Source of the DNA: Chlorops oryzae
Taxonomy: Eukaryota > Arthropoda > Insecta > Diptera > Chloropidae
Length of the DNA: 64,000 nucleotides
Reading direction: 5' to 3'
Assembly: GCA_020466095.1 (NCBI GenBank)
Contig: CM035806.1
Coordinates: 136,095,180 to 136,159,179, forward strand
Of this stretch, positions 31,312 to 42,401 are shown one piece after another. Below the pieces are notes generated by a model. The model saw nothing but the letters and a program-made list of their open reading frames with translations. It made no database searches and was not told the origin of the DNA. A program made the translations under genes and the position numbers. How positions within the stretch are numbered: position 1 is the first letter of the stretch; each line of letters begins with the position of its first letter.

Positions 31312-32628
31312 ACAGGTTGGCTGATAAGTCCCCGGCCGACACATAGATGGCGTCGCTAGTATTAAATGCATATTATTTTTATATAGTGGCAACCTTCAAA
31401 TGATTCGTGTCAAAATTTGACGTCTGTAAGTCAATTAGTTTGTGAGATAGAGCGTCTTTTGTGAATCAACTTTTGTTATTGTGAAAAAAATGGAAAAAAA
31501 GGAATTTCGTGTTTTGATAAAATACTGTTTTCTGAAGGGAAAAAATACAGTGGAAGCAAAAACTTGGCTTGATAATGAGTTTCTGGACTCTGCCCCAGGA
31601 AAATCAACAATAATTGATTGGTATGCAAAATTCAAGCGTGGTGAAATGAGCACGGATGACGGTGAACGCAGTGGACGCCCGAAAGAGGTGGTTACCGACG
31701 AAAACATCAAAAAAATTCACAAAATGATTTTGAATGACCGTAAAATGAAGTTGATCGAGATAGCAGAGGCCTTAAAGATATCAAAGGAACGTGTTGGTCA
31801 TATCATTCATCAATATTTGGATATGAAAAAGCTCTGTGCAAAATGGGTGCCGCGCGAGCTCACATTTGACCAAAAACAACAACGTGTTGATGATTGTGAG
31901 CGGTGTTTGCAGCTGTTAACTCGCAATACACCCGAGTTTTTGCGTCGATATGTGACAATGGATGAAACATGGCTCTATCACTACACTCCTGAGTCCCATC
32001 GACAGTCGGCTGAGAGGACAGCGATCGGTGAACCGTCTCCGAAGCGTGGAAAGACTCAAAAGTCCGCTGGCAAAGTAATGGCCTCTGTTTTTTGGGATGG
32101 GCATGGAATAATTTTTATCGATTATCTTGAGAAGGGAAAACCCATCAACAGTGACTATTATATGTCGTTATTGGAGCGTTTGAAGGTCGAAATCGCGGCA
32201 AAACGGCCCCATATGAAGAAGAAAAAAGTGTTGTTCCACCAAGACAACGCACCGTGCCACAAGTCATTGAGAACGATGGCAAAAATTCATGAATTAGGCT
32301 TTGAATTGCTTCCCCACCTACCGTATTCTCCAGATCTGGCCCTCCAGCGACTTTTTCGTAATGCTTCTCAGACCTCTTAAAAGAGATGCCTTTCGCAGGG
32401 AAAAAATTTGGCCCTGCAATGAGAGAGGTGATCGCCGAAACTGAGGCCTATTTTGAGGGCAAGAACCGAAGGAGTATCTACCCAAAATGGTATCAAAAAA
32501 ATTTGGAAGGTCGTTATAATCGTTGTATCGCTCTTGAAGGGAACTATGTTGAATAATAATAAACGAATTTTTGACTAAAAAATGTGTTTTTCTTTGAATT
32601 AGAACCGGGGACTTATCAGCCAACCTGT
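31312..32628 (+). mobile_element. mariner element, copy 1 (full length, disabled)
   Basis: Terminal inverted repeats ACAGGTTGGCTGATAAGTCC and its complement at the right end are flanked by TA (31310-31311 and 32629-32630). The length of 1317 bp and the TA target are standard for mariner. The ends and transposase motifs resemble the irritans/mellifera groups. A nearly identical but 3'-truncated copy starts at 57414. Confidence 0.93.
31490..32560 (+). pseudogene. mariner transposase, frameshifted before the third catalytic Asp
   Basis: The frame is intact from MEKKEFRVLIKYCFLKG through the helix-turn-helix region (GRPKEVVTDENIKKIHKMIL; ISKERVGHIIH), WVPRELT, VTMDETWLYHYTPE (Asp 1) and LFHQDNAPCHKS (Asp 2) to PYSPDLA. 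Compared with copy 2, an extra T at about 32343 then shifts the frame, and further small insertions follow at about 32350-32510. The DD34D triad is therefore incomplete. It was probably active recently, judging from the similarity of the two copies. Confidence 0.9.
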
Positions 32629-32630
32629 TA

Positions 32631-33132
32631 TCTCTCTCCCTTTTTGTCGTTTCGAAAAATTTTGGGTTCAAGTTTTCGTATTTCGTAATAAAATCGTTCT
32701 TTTCATTTCATTCTTTGCCCAATTTAGGTTAAAATTTGGTAACTTCGACTTCTTTTCGAAAGTGTGATATGTTAAAGACTTTAAGAAGATCTGCACAGTT
32801 CTCAAACGCCTTACACAAGATATAAGTTCAATGGAATTAACATCAAATGTGTATATTTTCGCACTATTGGATGTGTTCAAAATGTTTTTTGTATGTTTGT
32901 ATGGATAAAATACTCGTGAGTGCTGAATTTAAAAATTTCTTATTACCTTCTTAATAAATAAAATTTATAAAAATAACATAAGTCCTTGTTGCATTATAGG
33001 AGTCAAAAACAAAACAAATTGGTATAACGACCAATCTCGACTTCGTAGAGATCTTATGCAATCGTTTCAAATGGTTACGATAGATTGTCTCGAAGTATTG
33101 CCCTGCCGCAACACACGCGTCAGTGTGCAGAG
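32631..33132. other. Intronic DNA, nothing recognised
   Basis: AT-rich, with a short TTTAGGTTAAAATTTGGTAA piece shared with 52701. Confidence 0.3.
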
Positions 33133-33345
33133 TCATCGTGTTGCTGTCATTTCCGGTGGCGAAAAACGTTTTTTTTGGTTTGCGGCAGCTCCTTTCGCTA
33201 TCAGTTCATACGAATCGCTGACCGCAATTTCACATTGCGCTTGTGTATAACCTTGGCCTTCGTGCAAACTGTCAGCGCGGTTAGCCAACAATAACAATGC
33301 TAGAGCTAAGACGCCAAAACAGTCAACCGCATTGGCATGAACTTT
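33133..33345 (-). pseudogene. Possible small secreted protein with a frameshift in the signal peptide
   Basis: On the minus strand an ATG near 33338 starts MPMRLTVLA and then hits a stop. One base over, the frame continues LALALLLLANRADS and then LHEGQGYTQAQCEIAVSDSY to a stop just left of 33133. A basic start, a leucine-rich core and a small-residue cleavage site form a typical signal peptide if the two frames are linked. The homopolymer GTTTTGG lies at the break. It may be a real pseudogene or a base-calling error. I do not recognise the mature part. Confidence 0.3.
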
Positions 33346-33420
33346 AAACTCTGACGATAACTCCTTCGATTCAATACAACAACAACAAAAATACAAACCC
33401 AAGGCGAAGGCGAAAATATT

Positions 33421-33582
33421 TTGAAATTCGTGAACGAAGTGGAGCGTTGTCGAACGCTCAAGAATACCATCGAAAAGATTTGTTGCGAAAAGAATACGAA
33501 ACACAGGGAACCGGACGGAAAGCCCGACGAAGAAAACGCAGACAAAGAACAAACCATTCCAGCCACCCCCCACCCAATAAAG
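33421..33582 (+). CDS. Possible coding exon, Lys/Glu-rich, unknown
   Basis: An open frame, ENILKFVNEVERCRTLKNTI followed by EKICCEKNTKHREPDGKPDE, ends at an AAG|GTAAAC donor-like site after TPHPIK. It follows a CAACAACAACAA tract. No acceptor, start or downstream partner exon was identified. It may be noncoding. Confidence 0.2.
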
Positions 33583-35080
33583 GTAAACTCAGGTATGGAA
33601 TAAGAAAAGCCAAAAGTAATTTTCATAATTTGTTAACTCCCCAAGTTCACAGCGAGTCAGCGCAACGACAGCCTTCGGATAGAGTTCTTGGCTATTGCCA
33701 AAAGGTATACACATAAATGGGCACCTTGAGTGCTGGTGAGCCGACTTAAATCAGAACATTTTCTTCTTGCTTCTTTCGTTCGAAAAGGCAGAACGAGAGA
33801 GAACACGTGTCCAAATTAACATGTGGGTGCAAAAAGAAATTTCTTGTACTTGGCACTCGTACTCAAATTATTATTGGCAAAAGTCTTAATTGCATCATTA
33901 AAAACTTTTAAGCAATTAAGCAATTGAATTCACTTCAATACATTGAATGCAAAAAAGCAATTCCCAGCAAACATTAACCCTTACTAATCAATTGGAAGTT
34001 ATTTGCGCCCGCTAACAAAAGGCTTGGATCCAAGTGTTGGAATTTATTTGGAATTCAAGTGTAAATAACCAAAACCGCTCCCTTTTTATTCAATTGGATT
34101 TGAGATTGGAAAACACATAAATCCAAGCATTCGAATTAAATATTTTCCAAGCCTAAACAAGCAGTAACAATCCGATGTAGGCGGGTTCAATCCCCGCTGC
34201 GGCGAGCGTTATTTAATTTTTTTTTTTTTCAATACGTTGTTAGATAATAATATAACATTTAAATAATATTTCAAAACTTAGAGGAATATCTAGCTTTCAT
34301 CCAAACATTTATGGAAAAATAAAAAAAATTTTTTTGTAAGCACATTGTGTATGCATTACGCTTTTGACGTCCGGATAGGAACTTAAATTTATAACTGCCA
34401 ACTTCCTTTCTTCCCTCTAAGTGGATCAAATTTTACCTCAGATATCTTTCTAGGTCCCAATTTTTCCTCAACCTTTTTTCGCCCGCGACAGGAATCGAAC
34501 TCGAGCCCTCCAGGGTGCAAATCACAACACGCTTCAGTACGATATCTATATAACATATATACATATTATTTTGGGTGGATTTGCGAAGTACTTGAGAAAT
34601 TTAACGTTTTCCAAACACATTTGGAAAGCGTTTGCGAATTTAATATAGCACATATATGTATGCTTGGAAAAAGTTTGGAAAATTACTTGGAAACAAATGA
34701 ATAGTAAGCACCTTTGTAAAAAGCTCATCCAAATGTTTGCTGGGAAAGAACAAATAGAAAAGAGAAAAAAAAACGTTGCATATCAGCAGGAGCATTGTTG
34801 TGAATGTTGCAATCTCGAAGCAAAAACGACAAAAATCGAATATAATTTTTATATTTAAGCATAAAAATTGCTTAAAACATTATTGTAACGATCCAAAAAA
34901 CATTAAAGAAGAAAAAAAGGATAATAGAGAACCAAAGTTTCTGGCAAGGCAAAAATAAAGAAAAAACGACGTCACATAATGCCCGTGAGCCAAAATACAA
35001 CGCGCACGGATAAGCCTTTGAGCCGCTGAGCCGTCGAGTAGTTCAGCTAGAAAGGCATATTCAAGTACATACACGCCTCT
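33583..35080. other. Intronic DNA with two tRNA-like blocks
   Basis: 34168-34207 has GGCGGGTTCAATCCCCGCT on the plus strand. 34478-34545 has a minus-strand B-box (CTCGAGTTCGATTCC in complement), like 24290-24370. No gene was recognised. Confidence 0.35.
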
Positions 35081-35353
35081 TCGTTTAAAGCAACCGCAGC
35101 GGCAGAAGCAGAAGCAGCAGCAACAGCAACAAACAAATAATATAAAACAACAACAGCAAGCCATTTTAACTTGAAATTGCAATAAAGTCCAATAACAACA
35201 GCAACAAACACAACAGCAGCAAGGCAATATAGGTACAAGAACATGGCACCGATACCCATTTTTCGAGCGCTCAAAAAATGCCAAGAGCACAAGCCGTAGC
35301 TGCAGAAGCGTCGGCGGAGGAGACTGCGGCAAGGACGCAAGGCAGGTGGAAAG
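35080..35353 (+). CDS. Possible 5' exon with CAG/CAA-rich leader
   Basis: A run rich in CAGCAGCAACAG units, typical of fly 5' UTRs, precedes an ATG at 35278. From there MPRAQAVAAEASAEETAART then QGRWK is open to a donor-like G|GTAATT at 35354. An earlier ATG at 35243 terminates quickly. If real, the gene would lie on the plus strand inside the intron of the calmodulin-like gene. No further exon was identified. Confidence 0.22.
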
Positions 35354-35467
35354 GTAATTACGATTGAGGCCTTGAGGCCGATTATGCAAATCAGTTGTCG
35401 AATTTTAATCTTTTGCTGATGTACAAATACAGTTAAGCAAAAAAAAAAAATATATATCTTTTTATGT

Positions 35468-35490
35468 GCGTGTGTGTGTGTGTGTGTGTT
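35468..35490 (+). repeat. (GT)n microsatellite
   Basis: A run of about ten GT units. Confidence 0.8.
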
Positions 35491-35574
35491 TGTGTCTGTT
35501 TAAGCATGTGAAGGTCTATCGCAATTGATTCCCCTGCAGTTAATGTAACCGATCCGGGGTCGACAGCGAATCGG

Positions 35575-35870
35575 TCTTAGAGACGTCAGGACCGGTCGCG
35601 TTTCCATACATTCAACTCACCTCTTTTAACATGGGGCTGTCATAGAAAAATAACCGGTTCCACGGTTAAAGCGTGCTGGGTTGGTTGCGGGTGATTCCCT
35701 TTGTGTGAACTCTCCCAATCACGCTCATTTTGGGACTAGACGAGGGCGAGTCCGATATAGGTTAACTCTACACCGGTCGCCGTTTCTTATAAATTTGGGG
35801 TCGGTCTTATATGGGCTTACTTAGGTCCGGTCCTTTTTACACCGTATCCATTTCATTACTACATGGTCGA
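35575..35870 (-). repeat. Dispersed repeat, uninterrupted copy
   Basis: Inverse of 12116-12256 plus 12988-13190. Key blocks are TTTCCATACATTCAACTCAC, AGCGTGCTGGGTTGGTTGCG, TTTGGGACTAGACGAGGGCG and TCCGGTCCTTTTTACACCG. It shows the arrangement before insertion. Confidence 0.65.
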
Positions 35871-36127
35871 GTCGATACACTTAAAAATCCCTAGTAAAAG
35901 TTAAAATTTTCGACGCAAAATCGATTGAAGTAACTCAGATTCCAACAATTCGTGGAGTCTATTATGTTGCCTGCAGTCATGATTCAAATACAGGCCCATC
36001 GTAGAGTCAAAGAAATGAAAATTTTTTCCAGTGTACGCAACCAGTTGGTATTTTGTTAGAGTGATGCGACCGATCTCAATTAAAACTATTAGTTATGATA
36101 AGTATAAAAATAAAATCGTCTTTGTTT

Positions 36128-36318
36128 TGCTTGGTGTTCCCCATCTCAACTGCACAAAACGAGCAGAAGAAAGCTCTGTGAGCGCTGCGGGCTCGCCGAA
36201 AATTTAATTTAAACGAAAAATATATTGACTTTGCAGTCAAACTCGGAAGTAAAAAAACAAATTCCTTTTCTTTAGTCTCACAAAATTTGCCCCTCGTCAG
36301 GCTCGCTCGCGGGCAGCT
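36128..36318 (-). mobile_element. MITE fragment related to 39297-39516
   Basis: It starts GTTCCCCATCTCAACTG, then GAGCGCTGCGGGCTCGC, TGACTTTGCAGTCAAACTC and CTCACAAAATTT, the inverted order of the MITE at 39297-39516. The distal end is missing. Confidence 0.6.
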
Positions 36319-37620
36319 AACGCTAGTTTAACCCATTGAAGCCAAAAAGTTTTATTTTATTATTATTCTTTAAATTTTTCACCCTAGAAGGAAAAGAAAA
36401 TATGAATGAAATTATTCTGCAATGTTTGTTTTCAGAGAGGGTGCTGGGGTGGTGTTGTTTGCTGTGGATGAGGTCCTTTTAAATTATACGAACTTCATTC
36501 AGATTTTCTTCGCTTTATTTTGTCCTTAAACTTCAATACAATTTATTTGATCCGAAGTTAACTGACTTTCTGCCCTAATCCCTAGCTAAAACTGAGATCT
36601 ACGCTTTGTCGTCCTGGCTCGTACGTAGGCACGTGCGCCAAATTTGAGATCTATTGATACTTTCGCGTCCCAAGTTCATGTATTCGTCGCAGTGACCGCA
36701 GCTCCGTTTATACACTACCACTCAATTCGCTGATTTATTCAGTTTCTGTCCGTCACTCTCAATCATTGTGGACCGTAATTAGGGGAAATTATCGGAAAAC
36801 TGAAGTCACTGAGAATATCAACTTGGAGTTAATGGAAATGAACCTTGATCGATTATATCGATTCTAATTTGGCTCAATTGGAAAGTATTACGGTTAATGA
36901 GCAATGCAATCGTTACTCGAAAAATGCTTGTAATTATTTTTTTTTTTTTTTTTTGTCATTCGTTTATCACAATTCTATTCGAATTACAGTTGACAGGAGC
37001 CACGCTCGTATTCTTGTCACTCATCGCCTCTGAAATGTCATAATAGAGGATAAAAGATTCATCGGATTCCAAGGATTACGTTCGTGACCGATTGTCATTA
37101 AAAGTCTCAAATAATTGCTTTTCCAAGAATGCAGGTACTTGATGTCAGCACATTAAAACTTGAATGAAGTGAACATTGGAAGGCTATTACAACTTTTCAA
37201 TGAAAAGCGTGTAAAACGTTTTCCATGAACATTTTATGCGAAAAATTCAACTATTATTCAAGATTATGACTCTTACACTGTGGAAGTTGCAAAATGGTAC
37301 TAACGTGAAAACCATATGGTTGTGTTTGGGTGAGCCCTCTGACTACTTCTGCATCGATGAAAGTGCCAAATTGGCTCATTGGGAAAAATTTATGGCGTTT
37401 TGTTTGAATCTGTCAATTTGTCGATTTTTGACCATTTTCAGTCCATTTAAGCCCATTTAAGTCTCTTTTTCTGTATTTAAAATTTCTTGTGGTATCTTTA
37501 AACGGCTCGCAATTACTATTGCCACCATCACAACATACGTTACATATATTTTCTAATCCCACGATGACAAGTGACCGGGTGAATTCACTGTCCAACTCCT
37601 GTACAAATGTCATACAAAAT
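36319..37620. other. Intronic DNA, nothing recognised
   Basis: Unique-looking mixed sequence with short ORFs and no recognisable domains. A poly(T) run lies at 36938-36953. Confidence 0.3.
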
Positions 37621-37626
37621 TTCTCT

Positions 37627-37641
37627 ATGAAAACACACACA

Positions 37642-37693
<52 letters not shown>

Positions 37694-37699
37694 ACACAG
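37627..37699 (+). repeat. (CA)n microsatellite
   Basis: About 35 CA units with one interruption. Confidence 0.9.
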
Positions 37700-39071
37700 A
37701 AAAATGAACGCACACAAGTGTACGTGTATTCCAAAATGAGTGCAGTTAGATTGAGGGAAAGGGCTTTTTGTTATAAGGACATATACCTATGTATATGGGT
37801 ATGGACGTGACAGTTACTTTATCAATTTTAAGTCCCGAATTGAAGAATGTGGAAAATGGTAATTTCGTTTCTAACTACTTATTATCGCGCAGCTCTTCTG
37901 AACTTTTATACTTATCGAAATTTTTTGCAGATCAGAAAGGCAATTAGATATGCTCGGACAAAAAGGTTCCTCTTTTCTGTAAATACCCATATGTCCTTCC
38001 CTGACGGCAGCAAGTGTTACCCATCGAATCATTCATTTCTTTTTGTTTTTCAAATATATTCTCCTTTTGGTTTGCGTGGTTTTTTTTGTTGTTGTTTTTG
38101 TTTTCCGTTCGCTCATTTCTAGCATTCCATTTAACGCCCTTCCGGCTTGAATGGCATTTTATTGTAATCGCGGCCAAATGCACCTCAGGAAGGAACCGCA
38201 GTAGGACGGGCAATAACAATGTGAAAGAGTATCTTTAAGCTCTCAAATATACGAGTGCTCATCACGCAAGACATTTTGACGTCAAATCACGGTCGTATGG
38301 AGAGAGCGCATGATGCGTTCAAGTTTTTTATGCACACTCGAAATCGGAGGGAAAAAAGCTAAGAAGCTTATTCTCTTTTCATATCCTGTTTTGTTTTTTT
38401 TTTTTTTGCGTTCTTTATCTTTCTTTTTCTTAGCATTTATTTCGATATTTGTCATCTTAAGTAATGGAACTCATATGCCTTTAAAATCGAAGTAAGCTTA
38501 ATTCATTCGTACTCGACAGAGACGTGGATGGATGGCGGCTGGAACTCAAGGTGACATCTTTGCCAAGGCATCAATCGGCTTAGGTCTACTTAATGCACTG
38601 ACATCTGAAGATTGCTCAGATAATTATCTGACGGCAATATTTGTCGTACCCAAGGTTACCTCATTATTATTGAGGATCTTTCTCTGGGTCATAAAATCTT
38701 TAAAAGCTTAAATTTGTAGGGAATAACTATTTGAATGGAGATTAGAAATGTAAACAGGGCGATGGTTGACTGTATTTGGGGAATCGAAGGATTTTCTATT
38801 GATTATGCCTATATCTCCAGAGAGTACAACATTACTGGCCACGCCGAGTCGCGCCACCTCCCATATTTTTTGATTCCTCACTTAACCAAGAGAACAAGCG
38901 TAGATAAGTATATAGATCTATCCAAGCCGAGCAAGCTGTATTGTTGGACCTGAAATCGAGTTCTAGAGCTACAAACCCACACATTCATATGCTAAGTACA
39001 TAGTTTCCACAGCAAACATTTTCGGAGTGCTCAGAAATATCAGTCCGAAATGAGTCTGAAATATGTACATA
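37700..39071. other. Intronic DNA, nothing recognised
   Basis: Short ORFs only, e.g. 72 codons at 38735, without recognisable motifs. Confidence 0.3.
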
Positions 39072-39285
39072 TCGCACCCTTGCTAATAAATCGGCACAAT
39101 TCAAACATTTTTTAATAGAAACCCAAAGCCTAGAAAATTGACGCTTATATTGACTGATGGAGCAGTCGATTGAGAGAAATATAAGTTAAGAAAAAGTATT
39201 ATTTCTCCTTAGTTTCAAGAGAGATTGAATGATTTTCGAGAAATGCGAAATTTTGAGTTGTGCCGATTTAGTAGCACGGGTGCGA
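39072..39285. mobile_element. MITE with TA duplication (TCGCACCC ends)
   Basis: The ends are TCGCACCCTTGCTAATAAAT and the complement of its right end GCCGATTTAGTAGCACGGGT, closing in GGGTGCGA. TA flanks both sides (39070-39071 and 39286-39287). Length is 214 bp. The TA target fits Tc1/mariner-type MITEs. Confidence 0.75.
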
Positions 39286-39296
39286 TAAATCGAATA

Positions 39297-39516
39297 GCGT
39301 TCCCCATCTGAGCCTGTACAGGAAACGTGCACATACTCGTATGAGCACGTCCACTGCTCGCGAGCGAGCCGGGCGACGGGAAAATTTTGTGAGACGAAAG
39401 AAAAGGAAATTTTCTTAAATTCTGAGTTTGATTGCATAGTCAAGGATATATATACATACAAGCTCGCAGCGCTCACAAAGCTCAATCTCGTTTTATCCAG
39501 TTGAAATGGGGAACGC
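39297..39516. mobile_element. MITE with TA duplication (GCGTTCCCCAT ends)
   Basis: Left end GCGTTCCCCATCTGA, right end TTGAAATGGGGAACGC, with TA on both sides (39295-39296 and 39517-39518). Length is 220 bp. It starts 11 bp after the previous MITE. A partial relative is at 36128-36318. Confidence 0.75.
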
Positions 39517-39518
39517 TA

Positions 39519-41007
39519 CTCTGAAGGAATACGGATGGTTGTTAAAGTCAAGTTTAAATACGTCCATACAACAGTTTTGCTCTAAATAAATACGTCATAG
39601 TATACAGCGAACAGTTGTTAATTACACAATCGTTTGAATGCAAAAATTGTTTAATTCTCGAACACGGAGAATATTTTTTACTTTTCCATTCGTTATTGCT
39701 TGCATTTATATTCATAACTAAGCCCCCCCCCACGAACACACACACACATATGTATACCGACTGATTTATATATTTCGAATCCTTTCCATCATGCTCTCCA
39801 AATTATAAAATTCACGAAAGTCTATTTTAGTTTGAGGTTCGCTTCTGGTGCGTAGTGCTTCGTACGACCATATACCATACGAGCCTGTCCACTATGACCT
39901 ATGGAATGCCTTTTTTCATTTCTCATCATGCGTAAATAGCTCAACGTCTCCCTCTTCTTTATTGCGTCGTTCCTGCTAAATTTATTCCACTCTGCGTACA
40001 TTTCAAATTCTTGCCTCGCACTCTTCTGTGCGAGTACTTCCGTTTTCCATTCCATTCCATTCCATTCCATTCATTCTGCGCAACTTAATTCATAAATAAA
40101 TGAATAAATAATTGAAATTGTTGTAGGTCATATAGATCAGAATTTTATTGTTACCAGTCGGGCGCATTTTGGGAGCTTAAACCCGACAAAATTATTTATT
40201 CTATCCAAACTTTGAAAGAATATTGCGCAATATATGCTTTAAAAATTCCGCCAAATCGGTATCAGCGGCTGCCAGGGACAATCTAACAAAGCTCTTTGGG
40301 CAATAAGCCACCAATGCTTTAGTATTAATCTGATCTTCAAAAAAAATTAAAGGGCGAACTAGACTCAGGTTCTGGTGCCCGTCATCTTCTTACGAGACTT
40401 CAATACTTAGAGTGAAAGCATTTCTACCATGCTACACAGGAGCTACACGTTATTTTTTGCCTTTTGTCTGTTTCTGACATTACTGTACACACAGCCACAC
40501 ACTTGTACGTCGTATTTATGATAACGAAAATGCAAGGAAGCTGACGAGTAGAGAGAAAACAAAAAAGTATCTACACTGAAACGTTGAGCTGTGAAAGGCA
40601 ATAACCTACACGATCGCCAAATAAAGGTTTAATAAACAATAAAAAAAGCGACGGCGCACAGTGTCGCGACTCCTTACATTGCTTTGCCAAAAATACTTTA
40701 TACTTAGTAAAGAAATTTTGAAAAAAAATTTGAAAATCAAACCTACTCAACCCCCACCGTCCATGTAAAGGGGGACCCAAATTTCACAATTTTTGACCCA
40801 CAAAGTTGAAATTCATAACAGAGCGGACTGTTGCGCTCCAAAGTTAGAATCACTTATATTGGTAATGCTGCCAAGCCCACATTTTGTCCTACGCCCACTC
40901 AAAGTTGATTAATAGAGCACTTATGAATTCCATGAAAATCCGGATATCCGTTGCAACTCTAATTCAAGTAACTTCTATGCACGATTTGCACATTTTAGCT
41001 TAAGGCC
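39519..41007. other. Intronic DNA with an (ATTCC)n run
   Basis: CATTCCATTCCATTCCATTC at about 40045-40072 is a short pentamer microsatellite. No gene was recognised. Confidence 0.35.
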
Positions 41008-41010
41008 TAA

Positions 41011-41167
41011 GGGAACGTGTCCAAACTACGTGAACCATTCTTTACTACTTTTTACCCCCCTCCCCCCCCTCGGTGACAATCCATAGAATAATTTAAGTGA
41101 CCAATTTGTCCAAGTGTAGTACTTTCAGGACCCCCCTAAAAGGGTCACGTAGTTTGGACACGTTCCC
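41011..41167. mobile_element. PIF/Harbinger-type MITE with TAA duplication
   Basis: GGGAACGTGTCCAAACTACG at the left and its exact complement at the right are flanked by TAA (41008-41010 and 41168-41170). Length is 157 bp, with a C-rich centre. A 3-bp TAA duplication with GGG ends fits PIF/Harbinger. Confidence 0.8.
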
Positions 41168-41302
41168 TAAGTAGTTATAGCTTTTAAACCCATAACTTTA
41201 GGATAATTAATTTCAAAAAATGGGCGAGGAGCTCTTCGGAACTTTTTTTAAATTTAATTTTAAAAATATTTGTTACAATGCCTTCATTTGACGTAAGGGA
41301 AA

Positions 41303-41478
41303 CAGTGGCAGATTTACTTTATAGGCAACCTAGGCAGGTGCCTAGGGCGGCAAATTTTCAGGGCCGGCAAATTCTGACGGTCAATGCAACAATAAGAGAA
41401 AAGACGAAAATTCGGCTGCTGTCTGAGGCGGCAAAATCTCAACTGCCTAGGGCGCCATATTGTCTTAATCCGCCCCTG
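41303..41478. mobile_element. hAT-like MITE
   Basis: Left CAGTGGCAGATTTACTTTAT and right ATTGTCTTAATCCGCCCCTG are imperfect inverted repeats, with CCTAGG motifs inside both ends. Flanks AAGGGAAA and AACGAAAA agree at 6 of 8 bases, consistent with an aged 8-bp duplication. Confidence 0.6.
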
Positions 41479-41495
41479 AACGAAAAATCACACAT

Positions 41496-42355
41496 CGTCT
41501 GCTTAGAGTGTAAACCGTCTAACTAACAACTTCAAAACTTTACAGGGTAACAAAAAAAAAAAACGTTTTTATACCCGAAACACTCTGTGTCGAGGGTATA
41601 TTGCGTTTGTGTGGTTGTGTGTAACACACAAAACCAGTCGAGATAGACCATACAAAATATATATAGAAATGATCAGCGTCACCAGGAGATTCGATTTAGA
41701 CTTGTCCGGCCGTCTGTCTGTCTGTCTGTCTGTCTGTATACAGTTATATTATCGAAGGAGTTGAGCTATCTTGACAAAATTTGGTATGCGTGCTCACGGG
41801 GACATGAGTAAGAACAAGTTCGAGAATGGACCCGATCGGACCATTTTTAGGGGTACCTCCAGTACTAGGATCTGTTACGAAAATCACAAAAACTGCTCTA
41901 AAATCGAAGTTTTTCAAGATATTTTGATGAAATTTGATATTTGATCATATTTAAAGGCCTGTTCCATTTTTAAGGGTACCTCCAGTACTAGGGTCTGTCA
42001 CAAAAATCCCAAAACTGCCTCAAAATCGGACTTTTTCGAAATATTTTAATGAAACTTAATATTTCAGCGTATATTTAAGCCTCCGATTATAGTTCAACAA
42101 AAATTGGTCACTTCTTAATTCGATTCTGTGCACTATACAAAAGCTACGTTGGAGTCACTTGATGGTGTTAGCTGTGAACTTTGACCACAGTTGGGCTTAG
42201 CAGTTTTACTCATCACCAATTTCTTCACATTTACAATTTAAAATTAAAAAAGATTTTTTTGTCTGACGAAGCAATATGCTTTTTTCTTTCGATTGACATC
42301 GAAAAGTAAGAATCGGTTAAAAATGGACTTAACAGGTATACACTTTAAGCCGACG
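41496..42355. mobile_element. TIR element with 4-bp TSD (CGTCGGCTTAAAGTGTAA family), interrupted by HINE-B
   Basis: Left end CGTCTGCTTAGAGTGTAAAC, right end ACACTTTAAGCCGACG, flanked by ACAT (41492-41495 and 42356-42359). The parts 41496-41560 and 42105-42355 match the intact copy at 60508-60893 in reverse complement. A HINE-B copy (41566-42104) sits between them. No transposase is encoded. Confidence 0.75.
41566..42104 (+). mobile_element. HINE/DINE-like element, family B, inside the TIR element
   Basis: It starts TTTTTATACCCGAAACACTC, then TGTGTCGAGGGTATATTGCG, a (GTCT)n tract (41711-41737), TGACAAAATTTGGTATGCGT and CTCCAGTACTAGGGTCTGTC. It ends in the body before the 3' hairpin, so it is truncated. 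Confidence 0.8.
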
Positions 42356-42401
42356 ACATGTTTAAAATATTAACAAAATATTTATAGTGTTTTAATTGTG
42401 T

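Noticed and set aside
31435..31710. 91-codon minus-strand ORF, repeated at 57538-57813
   Set aside because: It is the antisense of the mariner transposase in both copies.
34880..35389. 169- and 97-codon minus-strand ORFs rich in Cys/Val
   Set aside because: They are the complement of the CAG/CAA-rich tract. The composition is a product of the repeat.
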